Of a stretch of 64,000 nucleotides of DNA, positions 1 through 10,200 are shown in pieces. Origin of the DNA: Gordionus sp. m RMFG-2023 (taxonomy: Eukaryota; Nematomorpha; Gordioida; Chordodea; Parachordodidae). The translations under genes and the position numbers were made by a program. Under the pieces are notes generated by a model. The model saw nothing but the letters and a program-made list of their open reading frames with translations. It did no database searches and was not told the DNA's origin. The DNA lies in NCBI RefSeq assembly GCF_954871325.1, contig NC_088778.1:32500730-32564729 (forward strand), given 5' to 3'. The stretch's first letter is position 1, and every line of letters starts with the position of its first letter.

Positions 1-579
1 CAGGTGGTCCTCGTGTCAAATTGGTAAAATTACCGTTTGGCGTTAAACAAACCATTTTTAAAAAAACGCAATTAGGTTTGCTTTTGCATTATTATTTTTT
101 TAATTCTTCTTAGAAGAGAAGAGAAGAGAAGAGAAGAGAAGAGAAGAGAAGAGAAGAGAAGAGAAGAGAAGAGAAGAGAAGAGAAGAGAAGAGAAGAGAA
201 GAGAAGAAGAAGAGAAGAGAAGAGAAGAGAAGAGAAGAGAAGAGAAAGAGAGAGAGAAGAGAAGAGAAGAGAAGAGAAGAGAAGAGAAGAGAAGAGAAGA
301 GAAGAGTATTATATAAAAATGTAATTATAAATAACTTACTTATGTATATCCTAAAAAGAAGGAATAAATTTATAGAAATTAAAGAAAAAACGAAAGCAGA
401 CAATAATATAATTTTCAATATGACAAATCCTTCTTTTTATTTTTTAGAAATTATTCAAAATTTTTAATCGACGGATATAATAAAAAAAGACAACCTCAAT
501 TTTAACAAAGGACGCTTTTACGTTTTTTTTATTTAAAAAATTAGGGCAAAACGTAAACGCTCAATTTGTGCGCACTATA
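1..579 (+). repeat. MITE family E copy 1 (cut by window start)
   Basis: The same sequence recurs at 13404-13797 (same strand) and at 63347-63765 (reverse strand). Shared blocks include TTTGGCGTTA, AACTTACTTAT, GAAAGCAGACAATAATA and a terminal TTTGTGCGCACTATA. The terminus is inverted at the other end in copies 2 and 3. The left terminus of this copy is outside the window. It differs from the other copies by an expanded AAGAG microsatellite. Confidence 0.7.
111..306. repeat. (GAGAA)n microsatellite
   Basis: A nearly perfect 5-bp tandem array with short interruptions near 207 and 246. It sits inside MITE copy 1 where the other copies have a short Thr/Cys-rich-looking attcttc segment, so it expanded after insertion. 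The minus-strand open frame here (Phe/Ser/Leu only) is not a gene. Confidence 0.95.
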
Positions 580-595
580 ATAATATTTTGGTTAT

Positions 596-700
596 AATCT
601 TAATCGAACCGGTTTTAAATCGGACCGGTTTTTTAAAATCGGACCAATTTTTTTAAATCGGACCGCTCCCGAATCGGGCTTTTTAACAACACCTAGTCGT
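596..700. repeat. MITE fragment with TTTTTAACAACACCTAG terminus
   Basis: Three short direct repeats of the type TTTAAATCGGACC lead to a TTAACAACAC terminus like that of the TAGTGTTGTT MITE family. No matching left end was found. Confidence 0.4.
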
Positions 701-1142
701 AATTCGGGGTTTTGAAAATTCAGAGGTAAGCTACGTAGACCCCGGGTTTTTTAGCAAATTTTTAAAAACTTAAATATCGTATATAATCGCGCCTTTTTTT
801 TAAAAAAAATCAAATAATTCTAAACACCTAATTTTGCCCCACGGACTTCTCAAACATTTATAGTTTTACCTTACCCTGTGAGTGAATTTTAGACGACTTC
901 GCCAGAAATCTTTGTTTTCGTTTAATATTTAAAATTTACATTGAAGGCCAAACGGTCTTACATTCAAAGAGAGTAGATACTCTATTAGTGAAAACGATCC
1001 GGGCATAATTGAGCCTTTCAAAAAAAAATTAAAAAAACGCGTACTTACAAAATGATTTTTTTTCAAAATTTGATAAAAAAAAATACAGTTTCTAAAGGCC
1101 CCTCGCAACATTATAAAAGCATATTTACGATTCTGAAATAAC

Positions 1143-1203
1143 CTGGAAAAACTGGCGGTGATGGGGTAAGAAGATACGAATGAGCTCATCACGTTTGAGA
1201 TTC
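1143..1203 (-). CDS. SLC26-like exon 11, last exon visible
   Basis: Phase 1 to 2. The acceptor is ttttaatag and the donor gttatt. It encodes [20 protein letters not shown], the conserved SSYP.T.S.(G/S)R motif. The next residue would be completed by an exon beyond the window. Confidence 0.88.
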
Positions 1204-4200
1204 CTATTAAAAATTTGTTTGTATACTTAATATAGATACCGATAATATATCGGACGATACTCGATACATTTATTATTAATGCATGTAGTGTTCATTTTAG
1301 ATTCGCAAATTACGGCCCAGCCCGATCCGGGTTTATTTTAAAAAACAAATAATTTTTATCTTGGACCGAGCTTTTCGGGACAAATATAAAAAATTTGTTC
1401 AGTTTCGGGCCGGATAAATTTTTTCAAAAAAATTCGAGCCGGGCCGGGCTTGAAAAATTAGGCCCAATGCAGATCACTAGTGTTCCTTGGGGGAGGGGGG
1501 AGGAAAAGTAAAGATAAAATTCATCAATATTATCTTATTTTTTATTTATTTTCATCATTTATTATTATTATAAAATTTAGTCGGGAGAAGGTGGGAGTTG
1601 GGGGGGGGGGGGGGGTGGCATGATTAAATCAAATTGATTTAAATCGATGAGGTACGAGTTCGTTAAAAAAAAAATTATTTTTGAAGGGAAAAAATTTTTG
1701 TAAAATTTATTTATTATTAATTTACCTAAGGCCACGAATTCCTGAGTTGGATCTATGGTATACTTATGTTTCCTGGCTAAAATAAATAAATAAAATATTA
1801 CGATATGCCGATTATAAATGCGTAAATAGGTTATACTTTACTATAATATAATAAAAAAGTGGCATATGTTGGTGTTTTTATTTTATAAAAATGACATAAG
1901 GGAATGTCATCGTTTGGCTGGAGAATAAAAAAAAACAGATTTTATTTTAAATTCCTCTCGTAATCCCCACATATAAAAAAAGTTGTTAAAAGTAACTTTT
2001 AAAATGTATCTTGATATCGATACGGATGCTAGAGCTCCGCAAGTATGCCCGAGTATAAGTATCTTCACTATCATAATCCCAATAAGTAAAAAAAATTTAA
2101 ATGAATAGAAAAATACCTCACTATCATCCACAATTCCTTTAGGTAAAATTTAAATATTATTGTGACGGAAAGATGATTCGCTAATCCGATACAAATAAAA
2201 AAGATACACCTAGACCCGAGCAGATTACTAGCATCTAAGATATTTTACACAACTCTGGTATTTTTTCCTATAAGTTTGAATTTAACGAACTTAAAAGTTA
2301 TTCAAAATTACCAAATCCTCTAATGACCTCATAAATAAAGCTCTTGATATAAACTCTTCTTAAAAATGGCGTTAAAATGCGCTACCATATGACCCGATAT
2401 TTGATAAACTGACGGCTCGTTTTATATTTATAAGTTATAATAAAAACAGATTATTTTACCGAAAGATTTGGCTATGGCTAAACTTTCCAATATACCAATG
2501 AGCGATATGGTTAGAAAGCCGAAACTGATATCCTTTTTGAATCAATTAGATTTAATTTTAAAAGAAAGAAAAAAATTAATATGGCCTTTACACTTTCGAA
2601 TTATGTAAATGGAAGCTAGACAGCAAGTCGTATGTGGCGAACACCTTCTCAAGTTTTTGATATTAGATAAAGATGGAATCTTTGTGCATAAATATGAAAC
2701 CATCATAACTGGTTAAAATATATTAATTAGAACTAAATGTTGTAATTAGTGTTGTCAAACGGCTCATATTGAGCCGATTTTTAAAAATGGCTAACTCAAT
2801 ATTTTCGCCGGAAAAATATTCCTTAAGCCTCAAGATTTTGAAAATAAGACCTTTGTTCTTTCTATGAGCAAAATCTTCATGCTTATTTTTCTGGATGAAG
2901 TATTGAGTGAACCGTTTTTAAAAATCTGCCCAAAACCAACCGTTTTTAACAACACTAGTTGCAATGGTTCGAATAATAGCTTTTCGAAACATTTTATAAA
3001 AGCATTAAACAAGGGCAAAGGCAAACTAAATATTAAATGAAACAATAAAAATTTTCATCCTCGGTTCTTACCTTAACTGTTATCAAATCATACTAGATAT
3101 ACCCAACGCTACTAAATCCCAAGCTGAGGCTCAACTCGGGAATATAAGCCAATTGTTTTAGGGCTAAAGGGCGAAGCTGTATCGGAATTGGGCATAACCA
3201 TGATATTTATTTTTTTTTAAAAAAAAAATTAATGAATAATTAGATAAAAACTAACCTGAAAGACTTCCTTGGCGCTAACGAATATGGTGTTAGAAGAAAT
3301 ATTATTCGAAGAAGCGTTCAAGGAAGTCCCATCGTAGCGAAAGTTAAAACGAGGGGGGAAGGTCCAGGGCGGGAGTCCTCCTTGAACAGACGGGGTCAGA
3401 TTGACCTTGCGATCCGTTTGATTAAGCCAATAGGCTACTATGGCTGAAAGGGCTATCACTGCGGCATTCCTACCTGTTCAAAATGTTTTTTTTTTATTAT
3501 CATTAATTTTAGCCGTTATCCTTAAAACAAAAAAAAATTTGTTCCAAACCTATCATTGTCCTTTCTAACTTAACTTTATATTTTTTGTCATAACCTCGCA
3601 TAATTGCTAAATAGATTATTTATAAAGAAAACGTCAATCAACAATATTTCACATTTTTGATTGGTAGAAAAATTATTTTTATATTAAGATATTTTTCGAT
3701 GAATAAAAAGATGATTATATATCTTTTTAAAATTATTAAAAGTGTTAATTACAAATATAGCTAAAATAAAAAATATTTTATCAGTTTAAATTTACTAATT
3801 TTTTTTCAAAATAAATAATAACAATATGACAATTCAATGTTTTCGAAAGGTAAGTTGTGAACCTGTCAACAAAAGCCAGACCGATTTATGAATCAATATC
3901 TTGAGAATTTGCCATAACTTATTGGCGTATCGATTGGAATCGTTGGAGGAGTTATTCCCATTAGCACTGAAAAGTTTTCGCTCTAACCATTGACTCCTAT
4001 TTAATTTCTATGCGATAAAAAAGAAAAATAACAATTTGTTTGATTTAAAATCTTTGAAATTTAAAGAAATATATATAATAATAATATAGTATATATATGT
4101 TATAGCTAGTGTCAATATGTTTTTTTTTCCGGCAATGTGTTGTTAATTTTCAACCTTAAATCATTTTTTGAGCGCGATCATGCTTAGAAATAACTACCCC

Positions 4201-7200
4201 ACGAATTTCACACAATTTTTGCTAAGAACTTTTGAAATTAATATAATTTATATTAGTTTTTACATAGATTTTTTTTTAAATTATAAATGATATACGACTC
4301 AAGGGTTAAAGACAAAATTGTCTACAATTCATGAGATAGGTATTCTAAACATGCTGAAATACATTTCCGGTAAAATCAGATTCCTAAATTTAAAAAAAAC
4401 GCGCTCAAAAAAATGATTGATTTTAAAGTTGAAAAAAAAAATAACACATCGCCGCTAACATACATGTATAAAACAAAGTTGTTAAAAAGATACTCTTCAA
4501 ATGTATCTAAATAGAGACATTATTTCCTAAAAAAAAGATTATTTCGATACTTAAAAAGTTCGCAAACCTTCATGATGAGCAAAAGGATCAAGCTGCATAT
4601 TCCCAAAGCGCAATCCCAAGGGCTATTTTAAAAATTATAAAAAAAAAATGGGGTTGTGTAAAGAGAACAATGTTAAAATTTGAAGGACTTCAAATATGAA
4701 AATATACACGTTTAAAAAGTTTTTTGGAATGGTTTTACATTAGTGTTGTCGAAAAAACAGGATTTTAGTCAAAAAAAATATTCCCTAACCCTCGAGGTTC
4801 GGTCAAGAGAGGGTAAAACTTTCCTGTCGTCTATTTGCAAAATCTCTCATTTTTGGCGAAAATCTTGTCGCCCATTTTTAAATAATCGGCTAAAATAGAA
4901 GTTGTTGACAAACATTACTTACACTACGTAGTGGGCGCCAAGTCCAATTATGACTTTCACAAAATAACATGAATCAATTCCATTTGAACTATATGAAGTT
5001 TGTTTTTTTTTTCTCTCAAATTTCTTTTAGGTTTATTTTTATTTTCATTTCCATTTCGTTTATCAAAATTTATTTCTATTCTTTCTAAAATTAATGGCAT
5101 TCTTCTCCCCCAAAAAAATCCTATCAGCTGCTTCAAGGCGACGGGGAGTGACAAAGATTTCGGATGGCTAATGAGGATTAGAAATTTTCGCGTGATCGGG
5201 GGTGGAATAGGATCATCATCTGCTAAATGACTCGTAAAAATAGCAAGAAGATTGATGTCAAGAAGATAACCCGATCATAAAAAATAACTCCATATCCGTT
5301 TATCTAGAGTAAAAGGAATAAAGATGGGGTAAAGCCCGAGCTATTCTTTGGCAACCTCCTTACAACAAAGAAAGGAACCTAATAGACCTAAAATTGTGAA
5401 AGCTAGACTTATAACGGTCATAAAAGATGATTCTGTGGGGACCGGTCTGATTAAGGATAATGTAAGGGTGTCGCTAAGTGGAATGCTGAGAGCATGTCAA
5501 GAAGAGAGGGAGAAGTGGTTGAGGCGCAATACAGAAAGAGGATAGATCGGTGCTCCATACAAGATAGTGGATGGAAGGGAACCGGTGCAAAAATTAGAAG
5601 GCGAATAAATATCGACGCTGCGGAAATGGTTATAGTAGCCATGTAGCGAAATATTGACAATTAAGGTGACACATGAAGCCAAGTTACAAGGAACGGAGAT
5701 GAGATCGATTCGATGGATGAGAGAACTACAAAAAAAACGATTGTATGAGTAGATGCCGTTAGTTGAAAGTGGCGGGAACAGGATCCAAAAGGTGACCAAA
5801 GAGATGATGTCAGATAATGACACGGGAATGATAGATTTGACCGGTAGCGATATACTCGGGATCGCGGAAAGTGGAAAAATAAAATTAGAGGAAAAGTTGA
5901 CCAACTAGGGTGACCCGAGCCACCCAACGAAGGAGTGACATCCATTTATTTTTCTAAGGTTATCGATTTCAAAAAGAGTTTGAAAAAGGGAACTAATCTT
6001 TCAAAAAATAAAATCACTAATTGAATTTAAAATAAATGTTAAAATTTGTATAAATAATTTTAGATGAAAAAGAATACTTCGTCTTCCCGATATCCCTGAA
6101 AGTGTGAATGGTTTCCAGTAAAAAATGGCTTTTGGCAACTTTGATCCCTAGAATATTCTGAAAAAAAATATATATACGTGTACTTTAAAATGAAATATCC
6201 GATGGCTATTATTTTCCTTCTACAACATTTTTACATTAATTAGTCTGTTTGCTTTTAGAGATAAATTAATCATATATATATTTATTTTTTTATATATATA
6301 TTACCGTAATATAATATAAGAATGTATCGTTAAAAAGTATCGGTAAATATATTAATTAATTGATCTATCATAAATCAATTAAATCAGCCTTTGCCCCCTT
6401 ATATATATATTTTTTTACACCTATATTTTGTTAAATACTAAGTAAAATATAAATTGTAGCTTTAACCCCCCCCCTTAATGATTAGCTGCAGGGGTCAGTC
6501 AAATTAGGAGTTATAGACATGCCCCTCCCATATGGTGGGGCGAGTATATTAGCTCATCAAAGGGTTATTTTGTAAATAATTTTTGAGCCCCTTGGATTGT
6601 AAAAGGTTTGTGACGCCACTGGTAAAGCCCATGTACTCCCATCTTAGTAATAGGCCCAAGACGACCCAGAAACGAGTCGTGGCAAGACGTAGAATGTTTA
6701 CAAATCAATCAGATGATTATATGAATTTCTTATTGGATAATTGTGCCCTCCTAGTTGCGAATAGTAAACTTTTATCGCTGCGAACAATGCGACGCAGTAA
6801 ATGAAATGAGTGTAATTCATTAATTCTTTATATTTTTGTTTTTGAAAACAAAAAAGTTACAAGGTCGAAATGTAGATTTCGTTATTCATTATCCGAGAGT
6901 ATACGCTTAAATTTTAAAAAATAAATTCTTTACTATCATTTATTTATTATTATATTAAAATTGTTTTTTTTGATTATGGTGTAATGTGTTTAATTTATTC
7001 ACTTATTCAAACACATATTATTATTTTTAATATATATATATATCTCAACCTTTAAATTAAATTTAAAAATAATACAGTGGATCCACAAATCTTACTAAAT
7101 TAAATATCTTGATTTATATTTCTAAGGCGTGAAATCGTCCAATGACATATAATAATACCTATACTGACAATAGATGCATTCATAATAATGCATTTGAAAA

Positions 7201-10200
7201 GCGTCGTTGAAAGCATATCAGCTGGACCCGCCATTTTTGGTGACCCATAGAGTTAATTATTCTCATGTTAAAAACTATCTTTAAATAGATAATTTGCTTC
7301 CTTAGTATCTCGAAGATCAGGAAATTCTTTAATAAAGTTTGCGTCAGGCATAGAAATAAATTGGCATCTCGTTCAAAATTTTTAACAATGATACGGGTAA
7401 CCAAAATGGCGTCCCCAGCTGTTTTCATAGATGTACACTTTTAATGCATTGCCAGTCTATGTGATTCGCAGTTCCAAAAAATCCGTAACAAATTTTTTTT
7501 TTTTAAATGGCTGATTCATTTTAATAGCAACTTCTCGCTTAGATCCCTCATATTTTTGTTGATCGATTTTTTCAATGAATGAATGAATTTTTAAGCCCAA
7601 TCACTTTCAGAGATTAAGTAAAATAATTTGGATATAAATTAATTGCATTTGAGTGAGACAAAGAATATCTCAGACCCCCTGGAGGATATTTAAAACTATT
7701 TTTATTTCACGTAATTGTTTTAATATAGATATATGCGCTATCACTCCACAATTAAAATATTATTTTTTTTAAACAAAAAAAAAATCTGAAGGTTGTTTTA
7801 GTGTTACTTAGGACATCAAATTGTTATCTTTGGTATATTTAGATCAATTCGCAAAAATTCAATAGAATTCCACCCAAAGTCAGTCATCAGTTAGATTTTT
7901 AACAAAAAAAATAATAAATTTTAATACTTGATAATTGATATAAATAATTTTTTATAAAAAATATATATATGTCTGTTAAGCGTCAAAGTGCCTTTTTCGC
8001 AGCAAATGTGTTATTTTTTCAACTTTGAATCATTTTTTGACCGCGTTTTTTTTAAAAAAAATTTAAAAATATGATATTTATAGGAAATGTATGCCGTCAT
8101 GCTTGGAATTATGCCTACCCCTATGAATTTCAAAAAAATTTCCCATTAATTTTTACACTTAATATAATTTGTATTACAAATTATAACTGATTCTCAAAGG
8201 TTAAAAGCAAAATTGTCTACAATTCATAAAGATAGGTATTCCAAACATGGTAGAATATATTTCTGGTAAAAATAGGATTTTTAAATTTTAATAAAACGAG
8301 CCCAAAAAAATGATTAAAAGATGCAAAAAAAAACTCATTTCCGGAAAAAACACATTGTCAAAAAATCTTAGAAAATATTTGATTGTAAAAAAAAATGTTC
8401 AGACTAAATCCTGAAACGAAATGTTGGACTTCAAAGATCAAGTACAAATTTCTTTCCTATGTTTTCATTTTTTAATACTTATCTCACTCATATTATATAA
8501 TATACTTTAATTTGTCCGATGGCTATGATAATAGCGGCAGCGTTCGTAAATCCGTTCAAAACGGGGTGAGATATAAAACTGATCAGAAATCCTTATTTTT
8601 TAAGAGTAAAATATCAATGAAAATGGATGATGATGATCGTCGTTAAAAAAAAAAAATTTAAGTTCTCCTCATCTAAGTTATATTGTAATATATACATTTT
8701 TGAAGTAAATTATTATTGTCCTGATTTTGGAGATAATCATCCATCAAATATTATGTTAAACGTAACGATTAAGATTATAACATTATGTAAGCCTAAAGAT
8801 TTTTGGCTCTTAGCTGGCAAAAGAAATGCTTGGACATCTATTTGCCAAATCTCCACCCTGCTAAAATCTTAATTGGAACCGTTTTAAAGAATCGATCCGA
8901 ATCGGACTTTTTTAACAACACTATCAATCTCTTATATCGTTGTTTTTAAAGTAAAAACTTTAATAAACGCGTGGGACAATCATTCGTGATGATAAGTGTA
9001 AGAATTAAGAAATCAATTGCGAATATTAAATTTTTCTTCCCCCAAAAAATTTAAGCTAATAAACGTAAGATAAAATATTTTTTTTTGTTAAACAACTAAA
9101 AAGAATAATAAGAAGAGCCTTTTTAAATTAAAAAAAAGGATAAAAGAAGAAATTATTTAATAGTGAAGAAATATCAAAATGCATATATATATATATAAGG
9201 TGAACATTTTGGATCGTATTAATATATAAAAAACCCATCAATCACAAAAAGTTTTCTATATTCAGATTACAAGAGTGTTTCAACCCCCTGCGGAGATCTA
9301 ACGCCTACATTTGAGACCTGTGCTACGGACCGCTGATTAAGTTAAAACGCCAACACGCTCGCCGCCTATTTCTAATAATGGTATCAGCTCGGCGTGAAAA
9401 AGTAAATGTCACCAATAGCGTGCTTATTAAATCGTATTTTAATATCATTTTAATATCATGTTTATTATATTAAATTTAATAAGTTTATCGCACCCTACTT
9501 CATTTTATACATTAAATTATTTATTTTTTTTTCTTACATTTAAATATTAAAATTAATAAGATAAAAATATGAACTTGATGATTATGTCGTCTACTATGCT
9601 AATGCGTATAACTATAAAAATAACAAACGCTCTCTGATAATAACAAAACCAGTTACGCGTGAATGGGTGCAGTGTTATTAAACGGCTCGTTTTTTTTAGA
9701 AGCGATATATTCAATATCAACACAAAAAAAATTTACTAAGCATGCCTGGAGATTTCGTTCATAAGTGACATCTATCAAAAAAAATTTCGAGGCTTGGCGT
9801 AATATTATTTTAGCAAAAAGAAACTTATAATTTAAAATTGACGAAAATATGATTATTGACAATCTTGCCTTAAAAATTATCGAGAAAAAAAAATGAATTA
9901 TTAAGATTAACTTGATCCAAGAATTCAAAATCTAAAAAAATTTGATTCCGAATTATTTTGATAGAAATTTTTGCGAAAACGCTTTCAATTTTTAAGCATC
10001 CAAAACTTGCTGAGAATGATTTGAAAAGGCAAAAAATGAGCTTCGAATTGTTTGAACGAGGCTTCAATCAAACATCGATTTCGCATATTTGCGAGAATCG
10101 CTGGAAAGCATTCCGCCAAAGAGGCAAAGCAAAGATTCTATTATCGTTAACAATCTGGAACGAGAACGTCATATTTTACTCAGTCAAAAAATACTGTGCC

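Noticed and set aside
110-418. 102-codon minus-strand open frame (Phe/Ser/Leu)
   Set aside because: It is the translation of the GAGAA microsatellite.
1907-2131. Possible SLC26 exon at about 2055-1970 (frame with SIRIDIK)
   Set aside because: It superficially resembled the YRID motif, but the true motif exon with correct phases is at 1776-1726; the region instead looks like a repeat with TATCTTGATATCGATAC.
7180-7428. 82-codon minus-strand open frame
   Set aside because: It lies wholly inside a MITE of family C that has no coding function in its other copies.
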